Assembly (NCBI GenBank): GCA_045866215.1
Contig: AP035880.1
Span: 682,001-746,000 of the forward strand
From: Croceivirga sp009797885
Lineage (GTDB): Bacteria > Bacteroidota > Bacteroidia > Flavobacteriales > Flavobacteriaceae
Length of the DNA stretch: 64,000 nucleotides
Direction: 5' to 3'
Numbering within the stretch: position 1 is the stretch's first letter; the number at the start of each line of letters is the position of its first letter. The notes beneath the pieces were generated by a model that worked only from the letters and a program-made list of their open reading frames with translations, did no database searches and was not told the DNA's origin. Shown here in pieces: positions 51,388-60,561 of this stretch. Made by a program: the position numbers and the translations under genes.

Positions 51388-52230
51388 TCAGTCAAAAAAA
51401 GTGGCAATATCCGATGCTGAGGTCAAATCCGGAATCTTTTCTGAGCGGGGAATACACAGCAGGCTTTGGGGAAATTCCTTGACCATATTTCGAACAGCCT
51501 CAGGTAGCTCCTTCTCTTTTCTTATGGGATGAATGGGGCAGTCCTCCAAAAAGGGGGAAATGGTCGCTCCATGAAAATTAAAAATATTCATACTTACCCA
51601 AAGCTTCCCATGTCTTTTGCGATAATCCTCCAATACCGAACCGGTCGGTTTCTCCAAAATATCAGTTACAAAACCAGCATCGTTGAAATCCAATAACGCA
51701 AATCTGGCAATTTTTTCCTCGGGATGGCCCAAGCCTTTCCCATCATAACCAATCAATGCATTGGTGACTTTTCTCCCCGCCATTAACGCACTAAACGCCC
51801 CAGTATCATAGAGGTTATCCCCATTACAGACCGTGAAGTTTTCATCGAGTAGATTTTGGTGCTGACGTAAACACTGTTGGAGTGCATCAGCGGTACCCAA
51901 GGGCTTTTCCCGATGGGAAGGAATATGTTGAACGGCAACCTTCACCTCCAACTCACGAAACTTTTCCATGCTCCCCAACTCGGTTATAAAATCCATAAAA
52001 GCTTCATTTTCCGGAGAAGTGATCAAATAAATCTTCCGTATACCGGCCGTTACGGCATTTTGCATCAGGTAGTACAAAAGGGGCCTACCCATTTTACCCA
52101 GGGGAATGAGACTTTTATGTAGCTTTTTAGCGGTTTGGATTATCGTATTGGATAAATCCGAACCTTCCACGCTCTTTTTCATTCTGGAAGAAGCTCCTCC
52201 AGCCATAATGACCAAACTATTGTTCCTCAT
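51388..52230 (-). CDS. NTP-transferase-domain sugar nucleotidyltransferase
   Basis: The 280 residues start with the nucleotide-binding loop LVIMAGGASSRMKKS, then HKSLIPLGKMGRPLLYYLMQN, the metal site FTVCNGDNLYD and EKPTGSVLEDY. This is the GlmU/RfbA-like Rossmann fold that makes NDP-sugars from sugar 1-phosphates. It overlaps the GHMP kinase gene by 4 bases (kinase first), so it plausibly uses that kinase's product. The base and sugar are unknown. Confidence 0.85.
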   Translation of the reverse strand: MRNNSLVIMAGGASSRMKKSVEGSDLSNTIIQTAKKLHKSLIPLGKMGRPLLYYLMQNAVTAGIRKIYLITSPENEAFMDFITELGSMEKFRELEVKVAVQHIPSHREKPLGTADALQQCLRQHQNLLDENFTVCNGDNLYDTGAFSALMAGRKVTNALIGYDGKGLGHPEEKIARFALLDFNDAGFVTDILEKPTGSVLEDYRKRHGKLWVSMNIFNFHGATISPFLEDCPIHPIRKEKELPEAVRNMVKEFPQSLLCIPRSEKIPDLTSASDIATFFD

Positions 52231-53288
52231 ACTTTGGGATATGTAAGTTCAACTTGGTAAGCGGCTTTTGCCCCATTGTCCAAAAAAGTGGTAATCACAT
52301 CCTGTTTATGGGCATCATCCACTATGGCGACCATGCAACCTCCTCCCCCCGAGCCAATAATCTTTGCTCCATTTGCCCCTGCTTTCCTGGCCGCATCCAT
52401 CATCATGGCCATTTCCTTGGGGGTATTTCCAATATAGTCCTCCAATACTTTTTGATGGCGGTTCATGAGTTCTCCCAACTCCATCAGGTCGGAGTTTTCA
52501 CTTTTTAAAAGCCTTTTCGCCTTTTGGGTAATATCATAATTGTGTATGGCAGCATACCAGTATCTGCCATATTTTTCTGGAATCACCCCCTTGTATTTTT
52601 CATAATCCGTTACGGTGGCATCCTGAATTTTAAATTCTGGATTTAGAGCCTTTATCCCATATAATGCATTTTGTTGATAGCTTCTCGCATTTTGAAGCAC
52701 ATCCAAAGTCCTTTTGGCTATTCCAGACTCCGCTATCACCAAATTTCCCAATCTTCCTTTTAACCTCTCCGTTTTTCCATGTAGCGTATCAATAAAAAGC
52801 AGTCCCTGCTGTGCAATGGTATATTGATCCATTAATCCACCCGGTTGATCAAAAAAGCGTACCTCAGCCTCATAGGCCCAATGTCCTATGTCCGAATCCG
52901 TAAAACGTATTCTCCCTTCTTGGATGGCAACCAAAAAACGAATCCATGCAACGGTTAGTGCAGAGGAGCTTGAAAGGCCGGCATTTATTGGAATGTTTCC
53001 GGATATTTCAATTTTGTAGCCCTGCTTAAACCGAAAACCTTTTTCCAGCAAAACGGCCATTGCGGAGCGAATGTAATCCCTAGGGGCCACCTTTTCCCCA
53101 TTTGTATCCAAAGGAACGGTTCTGGAGGAATTCATATCCTTGAGTTCCAATTGAAACTCATTTGACTGAATGGGCTTGGCCTCCAATTCCATATATCGGT
53201 CAATGGTACCGGCAATTACGGGCAGACCCAAATAATCCTGATGGTCCCCAAAAAAACAGATACGGGCTGGAACCCTTATTCCAATCAT
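52227..53288 (-). CDS. GHMP-superfamily sugar kinase
   Basis: The 353 residues have the GHMP layout: N-terminal VPARICFFGDHQDYLG, which aligns with the sugar-binding GEHTDY of galactokinases; the ATP loop NIPINAGLSSSSAL (about 98-111); and the C-terminal GSGGGGCMVAIVD. It most likely phosphorylates a sugar at C1. Lying between a GH109-type gene and a nucleotidyltransferase gene, N-acetylgalactosamine, galactose or a uronic acid are candidates. It begins 3 bases after the upstream gene's stop. Confidence 0.85.
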   Translation of the reverse strand: MIGIRVPARICFFGDHQDYLGLPVIAGTIDRYMELEAKPIQSNEFQLELKDMNSSRTVPLDTNGEKVAPRDYIRSAMAVLLEKGFRFKQGYKIEISGNIPINAGLSSSSALTVAWIRFLVAIQEGRIRFTDSDIGHWAYEAEVRFFDQPGGLMDQYTIAQQGLLFIDTLHGKTERLKGRLGNLVIAESGIAKRTLDVLQNARSYQQNALYGIKALNPEFKIQDATVTDYEKYKGVIPEKYGRYWYAAIHNYDITQKAKRLLKSENSDLMELGELMNRHQKVLEDYIGNTPKEMAMMMDAARKAGANGAKIIGSGGGGCMVAIVDDAHKQDVITTFLDNGAKAAYQVELTYPKV

Positions 53289-53291
53289 GGA

Positions 53292-54689
53292 CTAAGAAAC
53301 GATTTGAAGTGGTTGGGTATGTTTCCAATTTCCCCTTGTAAAATCCGGAAATGGCTGTGGGTAACCTCCACTGGCCACGGACCGTTCACTCAAAGGGGCC
53401 ACGGCACTCCAAAAACAACCTTCGTATACATTTTGGTCCAGGGGCAATCCCTTTTGTAAACATTCCACAATACGGTACACCATAATTCCATCCATGCCCC
53501 CATGGCCACTTTCTTTGGCAGCCTTATTTAAGCGTTTGTACAGCGGATGGTCGTACGTATCATAAAGTGCTTGAAGTTGGTCACCCTGCACCCATGAGTG
53601 ATGATCTTTGGTTAGTCCCGCTACACCACCTTCCAAAGCGACCCGGGTGGGGAAACCGGCCAAAGCCCCTTTTGTTCCTTGGACCAAATTCAATCTTGAA
53701 TATGGCCGGGGACTGGTTTCGTCCCATTGTACCATAATGGTCCTACCCAAATGGGTTTTAATGATCGAAGTATTCAAATCACCCCCTTTAAAATCCAATT
53801 GGTTCCATTTATGATCCTTCGGATACTTTTTTTTGGCGTATGCTTGTCGTCCCAACCCAGGGCTCGAGAAAGAGACCAAACTCCCAAAGGTATCTTCTTT
53901 TCTTCCCAAACTCATATATTGGGCTACGGGCCCTAATCCATGGGTTGGATACAAATTTCCGTTTCTTTTGGCATAATGATAGGTCCTCCAAGAGCCTGTT
54001 CCCCTATCCTGTTCTTCCATTTGCCACCGTAATTCATGGATATAAGCTGCTTCTCCGTGTAAGAGCTCGCCTATCACTTCCTGTCTGCACATATGGAGAA
54101 ACATCAATTCGTCCCGACCATAATTCACGTTCTCCAACATCATACAGTGTTTTTGTGTCATTTCGGACGTATCTACGATGTCCCACATTTCCTGGAGTGT
54201 CAACGCAATGGGAACCTCAACAAAGGCATGGGCGCCCTGTTTCATACTCTCAATCGCCATTGGGGCGTGATTTAGCCAATTGGTGGCGATGAACACGATA
54301 TCCGGTTTGACCTCGGCCAGCATGGTTTTCCATCGATCCTCATGCCCATGGTACAATTTGATGTTTTGATGCCTGTCTTTATCGGTGACTTCCCGCACCC
54401 ATCCTTCTTTTTCCATAACCAAATCCTCATACAAATCAGATATGGCCACAACCTCGGTTCCAGGCAAGGAGGCCAAAAACTTGAGATGGTAGCCACCTCT
54501 TGCCCCCACACCGATAAAAGCCGCTCTAATATTTTCCAGTTTTGGTGCGGCAAAGCCTCCCATATAGGTGGCCGCGGATGGCCGCTCTGACTGTCCTCTT
54601 AAATACTCCGGAAACAAGGATAGCGCACCCACGGTAGCCGTTGCCATGGAGGTCTTTTTGAGGAAATTTCTTCGGTTAATGTTTTTCAT
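53292..54689 (-). CDS. Gfo/Idh/MocA oxidoreductase, GH109 alpha-N-acetylgalactosaminidase-like
   Basis: GH109 enzymes cleave alpha-GalNAc with an NAD+-dependent oxidation-elimination mechanism. The 465 residues begin with a twin-arginine signal (NRRNFLKKTSMATATVGALS), then the NAD site IGVGARGGYHLK (G60, G62, G65), FIATNWLNHAPM, VEVPIALTLQEMWD, LENVNYGRDELM and YPTHGLGPVAQY, all typical of Bacteroidota GH109 proteins. It is the first gene of a three-gene operon. Activity on GalNAc is inferred from the family. Confidence 0.85.
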   Translation of the reverse strand: MKNINRRNFLKKTSMATATVGALSLFPEYLRGQSERPSAATYMGGFAAPKLENIRAAFIGVGARGGYHLKFLASLPGTEVVAISDLYEDLVMEKEGWVREVTDKDRHQNIKLYHGHEDRWKTMLAEVKPDIVFIATNWLNHAPMAIESMKQGAHAFVEVPIALTLQEMWDIVDTSEMTQKHCMMLENVNYGRDELMFLHMCRQEVIGELLHGEAAYIHELRWQMEEQDRGTGSWRTYHYAKRNGNLYPTHGLGPVAQYMSLGRKEDTFGSLVSFSSPGLGRQAYAKKKYPKDHKWNQLDFKGGDLNTSIIKTHLGRTIMVQWDETSPRPYSRLNLVQGTKGALAGFPTRVALEGGVAGLTKDHHSWVQGDQLQALYDTYDHPLYKRLNKAAKESGHGGMDGIMVYRIVECLQKGLPLDQNVYEGCFWSAVAPLSERSVASGGYPQPFPDFTRGNWKHTQPLQIVS

Positions 54690-54799
54690 GTTTACTGGTG
54701 GTACAGGAATACAAACAAAATGTGTACTGAAAATAGGAAAAAAGTAATTATCCCGGGGGTATTGGATACAACGGTCTCATGATTATTGCATAAAATACA

Positions 54800-54827
54800 A
54801 AGAACCGAGGGGTATCCCTCGGTTCTT
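54800..54827 (-). terminator. Intrinsic terminator after the lamin-tail/spondin gene
   Basis: A perfect 12-bp stem AAGAACCGAGGG/CCCTCGGTTCTT with a GTAT loop lies 40 bases beyond the stop on the minus strand, followed by TTTGTATTTTA. It separates that gene from the GH109 operon. Confidence 0.85.
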
Positions 54828-54867
54828 GCAACAATAAAACACCAAACACTAACTGAAAATGAAGTTG

Positions 54868-57699
54868 CTATTGTGGCTGAATCTCTACTCGAACAACATT
54901 ATATCCCCCTCTTGGGTCCTGTAAATAAACCACACCGGGCCCACTGCTGATAAGTCCCTTTCCAAATTGAACATCTTCCAATTCGCTTACCCTGCGCACA
55001 GTGGTGTTTGCATCGGCAGGGCCTTCATTAGGTCCTCCCTGTCTTGGGGCCTGATAAATGCCAAAGCCTACCGCTTCGTCCACTTCCGTTCCCGAATCGT
55101 ACAGGTATGATTTCTCACTGGCACCGAAACCGGATGCAGGCGCACCGTTTTCATCAAAGAGTGGATAACCAGCGTTATTATAGGCAATAAACCAATCATT
55201 GGTTTGAACGTACATGGTGGAGAATCCGAACTTAAAGTTTTGATCTTGGGGCACCTCCAAGGTAAAACTTAGGTATTCCCCGGGACCAACGGGTGCTGTT
55301 TCATTACTGCCCGCAACAGGCAAACCTAAACTCTCCAGGTAGGCCACTGCCACGGAGTTATCACCATCTTCGGCCAATTCCTCGAGTCCGTTCCCTGGAT
55401 TGTTGGTTTCCCCCTGTAGCACCAGTGGATCCCTTTCCCCATTAAATGCATAAACAAGCCCCGGAGAGAAAACGCTCAGTGATGATGCCAAACGCAATGG
55501 CGCGCCTTGCGAACCCGTTTCCTTGAACCAGTTGTACAAGGGCATTACGTTGCCGTCTTCGGCAATGGCTTCCAAGCCAACACCCCTATCAGCTTGTCCC
55601 AAAGTGAACAATGGTTCTGGTAGGGCATGCAATACTACCAGTCCTGGAGTCACAACAAAACCGTTGTTAAACGTATTTGCTCCGTTATCAGAACCAAACG
55701 AAGGCGTGGAAGTTTCTGTCCAATTGGCAAATCCTGAGGCAATTCCATTGGAAATAATGCTGTTTGTTGATGCCGAAACAATTGGTAAATAGTCACCTGT
55801 GGTCCAAAGCCCAGCAGCTACGGCCACATTCTCACGAGCACTACCTGCAACACCCCATTGTACAAAATCCACCATGGCATTGGAATCTGTAAAAGCGTTT
55901 GAACTGTACAAGCCCAATCCTTCAGAATCACCCATTTCAAAAGGCAATGTCAACGCTTCACCTGCAGCGAGGTTTATCGTTCCGTTAACGGGAGTAAGGG
56001 TACCAATTCTGGCATATCTTCCCGGGCCCAAGCATAACCAATAGTTATTTAAATCCAGGGTAGTTGAACCGGTATTTAAAATTTCCACATAATCCGCTCC
56101 TTGATACTGCACTTCACTAAGAATGGCGCCGCGATCCGTAGCTTGCTGTGGAGCCATGATGGCTTCGATGGTGAGGGTAAACGTTCCGGCCGAGGTTGCC
56201 GTACCTGGGGCATAATCCAATACAGCGGTAATATAGGTATCACCCCTGCGACCATCGCGGTCCACAAGGCGTACTGCCGTATTCGGATCCGCTGGGCCAA
56301 CATTGGCACCGGCGGGTGGAAAATAGGCAGGGTCATTATCCGCTTCCGTACCTAAGTCATAAAGAACGAGCTCATTGGCAATGTCCACCCCGTTAAGTGC
56401 CTGACCGTTGGGAAACAAATCGATACCTGCCAAATCCTCAGGTGCCAAAAACCAATCGTTACTGTTGCCCATCATGGTAATGGGAGTGAACTTGGTACCA
56501 GGAACTGCCTGAAATTGAATTTGATATTGGGCTCCATTGGTGGTCAATGGACCAGGTCCTGAAGTACCTACCGGAGTAGTGAAGGCATGGACATTCAAAT
56601 AATTGGTAACATTACTAATGGTAATATTAAAAGCCGTTGTTCTGGGAGCGGCGTCGTTTGGCTCTCCTAAGGAAGGTATGGCTTCCGGATTCCAATCCGC
56701 AGCAGTATCACCCTCTCCATCATATTCGATACTTGCGGAAAGCCCTACTGTAGGAACATATTCCCCTTCGGTCCAGATACCGGCTTCAACGGCAACGTTT
56801 TCACGTGCACTACCCGATGCACCCCACTGAACGAAATCTACGATGGCTTCGGCGTTTGTAAAGGCATTTGTGGAGTAAAGACCCAATCCACCTTGCGTAT
56901 CCGGTAGGGTAACCGGTAATACCAGAAATTCTCCTGCCGGCAACTCAATACTACCCGTTTTAGGGGTGAGCGTTCCAATTTGGGAATACTGCCCGGGACC
57001 TAGGCATAACCAATATCCACTCAGGTCAACGGCCACATTGCCATTATTGTAGATTTCCACGTAATTAAGGTTCCCGTATTGAACCTCATTCAGCACAATG
57101 GACTGTCTGTTGGCCACGGGCATGGTCAATACATTTTCCGCTCCAAATGTTGGGGTGCTTGTTTCTGACCAATTGGCCACACCGTTACCATCCCCGTCAA
57201 AAATAATGCTGTTGTCCGCATTGCCTAAAACAGGAACAAACTCCCCAGCCGTCCAAATTCCCGCTTCTACGGCAACGTTTTCCCTGGCGCTACCAGCTGC
57301 GCCCCACTGTACAAAATCAACCAATGCTTCCGCACTGGTGAATTCGTTACTGGAGTACAAGCCTATACCGCCCTGCTCCTGTGGCATTTCAAAAAATATC
57401 GTAAGGTATTCACCTGCAGCCAGGTTAACATCACCTTCTGTGGTAATATTACCAATTTGAGCATATTGACCCGGGCCTAAACATAACCAATACTCGCTAA
57501 GATTACCCGTAGTATCACCATTGTTAAAAATTTCAACCCGGTCCCCCAGGTATTCCACCTCATTGAGTACAAAGGATGCTTGATCTGCAGCCCCTCCCCC
57601 ATCATCGGGAGGATTAATTACGGTACCATCCGTGTCATCATCGGAACATGCCAGCGCAAAAAAGGACAGCGCAGCCATTTTTAAAAAAATCTTTTTCAT
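54868..57699 (-). CDS. Large lipoprotein with three lamin-tail domains and two spondin-like domains
   Basis: The 943 residues begin with a lipoprotein signal (MKKIFLKMAALSFFALACSDDD). Three repeats of about 150 residues share FVLNEVEY-type starts, WLCLGPGQY, LYSSNAFT, VDFVQWG and GSARENVAV, the lamin-tail (LTD) pattern (about 40-190, 197-345, 518-670). Between and after them are two units with NDWF, DPAYF, NTAVRLVD or LEELAEDGD, which resemble spondin-N domains (about 352-510 and 680-943). It is probably a surface-exposed adhesion or substrate-binding protein. It faces a LytTR regulator gene across 280 bases. Confidence 0.75.
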   Translation of the reverse strand: MKKIFLKMAALSFFALACSDDDTDGTVINPPDDGGGAADQASFVLNEVEYLGDRVEIFNNGDTTGNLSEYWLCLGPGQYAQIGNITTEGDVNLAAGEYLTIFFEMPQEQGGIGLYSSNEFTSAEALVDFVQWGAAGSARENVAVEAGIWTAGEFVPVLGNADNSIIFDGDGNGVANWSETSTPTFGAENVLTMPVANRQSIVLNEVQYGNLNYVEIYNNGNVAVDLSGYWLCLGPGQYSQIGTLTPKTGSIELPAGEFLVLPVTLPDTQGGLGLYSTNAFTNAEAIVDFVQWGASGSARENVAVEAGIWTEGEYVPTVGLSASIEYDGEGDTAADWNPEAIPSLGEPNDAAPRTTAFNITISNVTNYLNVHAFTTPVGTSGPGPLTTNGAQYQIQFQAVPGTKFTPITMMGNSNDWFLAPEDLAGIDLFPNGQALNGVDIANELVLYDLGTEADNDPAYFPPAGANVGPADPNTAVRLVDRDGRRGDTYITAVLDYAPGTATSAGTFTLTIEAIMAPQQATDRGAILSEVQYQGADYVEILNTGSTTLDLNNYWLCLGPGRYARIGTLTPVNGTINLAAGEALTLPFEMGDSEGLGLYSSNAFTDSNAMVDFVQWGVAGSARENVAVAAGLWTTGDYLPIVSASTNSIISNGIASGFANWTETSTPSFGSDNGANTFNNGFVVTPGLVVLHALPEPLFTLGQADRGVGLEAIAEDGNVMPLYNWFKETGSQGAPLRLASSLSVFSPGLVYAFNGERDPLVLQGETNNPGNGLEELAEDGDNSVAVAYLESLGLPVAGSNETAPVGPGEYLSFTLEVPQDQNFKFGFSTMYVQTNDWFIAYNNAGYPLFDENGAPASGFGASEKSYLYDSGTEVDEAVGFGIYQAPRQGGPNEGPADANTTVRRVSELEDVQFGKGLISSGPGVVYLQDPRGGYNVVRVEIQPQ

Positions 57700-57780
57700 A
57701 ACAATTATATTTTAAATTTGAATTTGTTGATGGTGCAAATGAACCCCAGAAAAAGGGCCCTACCCTGTTAAAAGTGGGTG

Positions 57781-57810
57781 AAACGGAATTCTGAGGTTTA
57801 AAACGGAATT
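57781..57810. promoter_or_regulatory. Pair of 10-bp direct repeats, probable LytTR binding site
   Basis: AAACGGAATT occurs exactly at 57781-57790 and 57801-57810, a period of 20 bp. LytTR regulators bind paired direct repeats on one face of the helix, with a period of about 21. The pair lies between the lipoprotein gene (start 57699, minus) and the LytTR gene (start 57979, plus), 82 bases upstream of the former. The remaining intergenic sequence shows nothing else clear. Confidence 0.5.
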
Positions 57811-57978
57811 ATCCCATAAACCTTAAGGCCCAGTATTTATAAGGGATATCCTGGAATAGATTTTGGAAAAGCCAACTATGGGAGGCTGCATATAGGTTTT
57901 GCATTTTCTTTAAAAACCATTAGGGATAACTATATTTACAGGTATCCAATAACCCCACCATCGGGAATACATCCATCT

Positions 57979-59094
57979 ATGCGAAAAGACAGACTTTACC
58001 TCTATACCTTTTTGGCGATTACCATTTTATTTGTGGTCATAGGGGGCGTGGCAGCAAAGTATTTTGTTCAGTTGAGTGCAGAACAAATGCTGGATACCAA
58101 GTTAATATCCAGTAAAAGGGAGGCCAAGGAAGTGGCTTTATTGGTGGGAAGCCTTTTTGAAGCTGAGATGTCCAAGGAAAAAATAAGGGAGCAGGTACAG
58201 CAAAGCATTCAAAACACCCACAATAGTACTAGTTTTGTGAGCATTATGGATTGGTCCGGCAATAGGGTCTGCTATCCGGACATCACCCTTGTGGGTACGT
58301 CAATTTCCAAAGAAACATCCGAAGGGTTCACCATGAACAGTGAAATTAATCCCTCGGATTTTTATGAATTGATCACCAACAATCCCACATCCAACCAAAA
58401 GGAAATCGTATCCTTGACCCCGGTGCCGAATTCCGATTGGATTGTTGCGGCCTATGCCAATACCGGAAAAATTGCCTCACGATTGAAAAATATCAGGAAT
58501 CGATTTTATACCATCTTTAGCATCATGGGCTTTGTTATTGTCCTGAGCAGTGTAATTACGGTCCGTCTGATCGGAAGTTTATATGAGAAACAATTGGAAC
58601 GTAAAAATGAAGCTTTGGAAACTGAGGTCATTGGCCTGGCAAAATTAAATAGTGATTTGGGTGAGTATCAAAAAAGGGTCAGTGAGAACCTGTCCATGCA
58701 AAGGCAATTACCTCCCCAACAGCAGACAAAAGAAAAAACATCCGCTAAGGAAACCGGTAAAAAAAGAATCCTAACCTATTTGAGGAACGAACTGTTGTCC
58801 GTAGCCATAGATGAAATTGCCTATATCTATACGGAAAATACAATTACCTATGTCGTGGATTTCAATGGAAAGAAATCAACTACCAATTCCAGTTTGGACG
58901 AATTGTATTCAGGATTGGATTCCAGTTTTTTTTACCGGGCCAATAGACAGTTCATTATCGCTATTTCGGCAATTGAAAAAATCATCCGGTATGGCAATAA
59001 CCAATTAAAGATAGTGGTGAGTCCCAATTCCGAAGTCGATATCATTATTGGCAAAAACAAGGCGGCGGAATTCAAACAATGGTTAAATCTGTAA
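57979..59094 (+). CDS. Membrane-bound LytTR-family transcription regulator with Cache-like sensor
   Basis: The 371 residues run: membrane helix (about 8-30), an extracytoplasmic sensor of about 140 residues (VSIMDWSGNRVCYPDI and SDWIVAAYANTGK are Cache/PAS-like), a second helix (about 175-199), a coiled coil, and a LytTR DNA-binding domain (about 265-371: FLRNELLSVAIDEIAYIYTE-like start, SLDELYSGLDSSFFYRANRQF). It is a one-component receptor that senses outside and binds DNA inside, without a phosphorelay. The direct repeats upstream are a likely target. Confidence 0.85.
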   Translation: MRKDRLYLYTFLAITILFVVIGGVAAKYFVQLSAEQMLDTKLISSKREAKEVALLVGSLFEAEMSKEKIREQVQQSIQNTHNSTSFVSIMDWSGNRVCYPDITLVGTSISKETSEGFTMNSEINPSDFYELITNNPTSNQKEIVSLTPVPNSDWIVAAYANTGKIASRLKNIRNRFYTIFSIMGFVIVLSSVITVRLIGSLYEKQLERKNEALETEVIGLAKLNSDLGEYQKRVSENLSMQRQLPPQQQTKEKTSAKETGKKRILTYLRNELLSVAIDEIAYIYTENTITYVVDFNGKKSTTNSSLDELYSGLDSSFFYRANRQFIIAISAIEKIIRYGNNQLKIVVSPNSEVDIIIGKNKAAEFKQWLNL

Positions 59095-59099
59095 GGACC

Positions 59100-60014
59100 T
59101 TATTTTTTTAAACTATCGGGATTTCGTTTTTTCAAGTGTAGCACATAGGTGGCATTGACACCAATATGTAATCCCCCAGGCCGAAAGTGAAAGTTATTTG
59201 GGTTGAAAAGATAGCTCGAAATATCGTCAAAACTTTTTGCGTTTGACATGGAAAACTGCATAATCAAATCACCAACCTCCCAATTTACCCCTAAAGAAAA
59301 CAAATTGAAATCTTCCTCCCCCTCGTTCCTACCGAATAGATATCCATATTCCGAAGCCAAGGATACATGGTTACCCAATTTGTACCTGGCCCCAAAACCC
59401 ATAAGAAACAAATCCTTTTGATCGGATACCGGTTGGCCACTTCCCGAATGTATGTAGGTCGGTGATACCTGAAAAGAAAAATTCCTGTCAAATTTCCTGG
59501 CAATGATCGCCTGGGTTACATAGGACAATCGTTCCGAAGAATTCAGGGGTAGATTGTAGCGAAGGAAATCCCTGCTGAAATAAGAGGCGCCCTGTACCAA
59601 GGTAATTCCAATAGGTACGTTTTTATCCTGTCGTTGCCGTACCAGACGATACTTTGCAAAACCATTCAAAATTCCATCATAGGAGGTAATTCCCGCTCCA
59701 AAGGTGAATCTATCCGAAACTGCATATTGCATGCCAAAATGTCCCGAAAACCTATCCGCAGCAAAACTTTGGCTGTTATCGTTATTGGGGATATTCCAAT
59801 ATCTGGTCCCCAAAATGAATTCCAAGGTACCTTTTTTACGCGTTTCCACGGACTGCGTCAGGAGCACTCTGTTGGTTTTAAAAATAGCTTGGGTGTAGAT
59901 TGGCATTTTGGGGGATTCCTTTTCCAAAATATCCAATAATTCTTGGCCATTGACCCCAACGGCAAAAAAGAATGTCAAACAAAAGGATACTAAAAACAAG
60001 GGTTTACTCTTCAT
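59100..60014 (-). CDS. DUF5777-type outer-membrane beta-barrel protein
   Basis: From ATG at 60014 (MKSKPLFLVSFCLTFFFAVGVNG, signal peptide) the product has 304 residues rich in alternating beta strands: TLEFILGTRYWNIPN, FGMQYAVSDRFTFGAGIT and FLMGFGARYKLG. This matches the DUF5777 barrel family of Bacteroidota. The gene overlaps the YceI gene by 11 bases. Longer frames start inside the YceI gene and are rejected. Function is unknown; co-occurrence with YceI suggests envelope lipid or redox chemistry. Confidence 0.75.
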   Translation of the reverse strand: MKSKPLFLVSFCLTFFFAVGVNGQELLDILEKESPKMPIYTQAIFKTNRVLLTQSVETRKKGTLEFILGTRYWNIPNNDNSQSFAADRFSGHFGMQYAVSDRFTFGAGITSYDGILNGFAKYRLVRQRQDKNVPIGITLVQGASYFSRDFLRYNLPLNSSERLSYVTQAIIARKFDRNFSFQVSPTYIHSGSGQPVSDQKDLFLMGFGARYKLGNHVSLASEYGYLFGRNEGEEDFNLFSLGVNWEVGDLIMQFSMSNAKSFDDISSYLFNPNNFHFRPGGLHIGVNATYVLHLKKRNPDSLKK

Positions 60015-60561
60015 AGGGCACATATTCAAATCGGAACATAACTTGTATCTCTTTGGAAATATTCGGGACCAACAACGGTGGTACCTTAATGTCGAAATCA
60101 TCTATGGAAACATTGAAATCACCGGAAAGTACCAAGTTATTGTTTTCATTTTCAATACTGATCTTAAGCGCTATCGTTTTCTGGACACCATGAAAATCCA
60201 TAATACCATCCACAAATTTAGGGGCAGTCGTCTCCCAAACGCCATCAAAGTCATTGATTTTTCCCGAAAATGTCAGTTTTGGATAGGTATCGGATTCCAC
60301 ATAGCTCTCATTGAAATGCTCTTCCATTAGGGCCTTTTTAAAGACAAAGGCACGCATGAGCATTTGCACGGCAATTTCCCCACTGTTTTCATCCACTATG
60401 CTGACAACCTGATTGTTGGTCGCTTCTATATTTTCAACGGCCGTGTACGAAAAGAAGGAGACCTTTCCCTGTCTGCATATGAGGTTGCCACTATGCTGAC
60501 CGTAAAGGCCCAAATGCAGCAATAAAATGAGAACAAGTGTACTATTCTTTTGGTTTTTCAT
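60004..60561 (-). CDS. YceI family protein, second copy
   Basis: The 185-residue product has a signal peptide (LVLILLLHLGLYGQ) and YceI strands: GKVSFFSYTAVENIEATN, MRAFVFKKALMEEHFNESYVE, YPKLTFSGKI, GIMDFHGVQKTIALKISIE and FDIKVPPLLVPNIS. It lacks the HSDDFF turn of the first copy and belongs to the branch commonly next to DUF5777 barrels. It overlaps both neighbours (by 11 and 20 bases), so the three are one translationally coupled unit. Confidence 0.85.
   Translation of the reverse strand: MKNQKNSTLVLILLLHLGLYGQHSGNLICRQGKVSFFSYTAVENIEATNNQVVSIVDENSGEIAVQMLMRAFVFKKALMEEHFNESYVESDTYPKLTFSGKINDFDGVWETTAPKFVDGIMDFHGVQKTIALKISIENENNNLVLSGDFNVSIDDFDIKVPPLLVPNISKEIQVMFRFEYVPYEE

Noticed and set aside
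54868..57699. Repeated DNA in the lamin-tail gene as a CRISPR-like or tandem DNA repeat array
   Set aside because: The similarity is at protein level with a spacing of about 150 codons; it reflects domain duplication.
59955..60101. Longer N-terminus for the DUF5777 barrel beginning at 60101
   Set aside because: It would run 98 bases into the YceI gene and bury the signal peptide that begins at the ATG at 60014.
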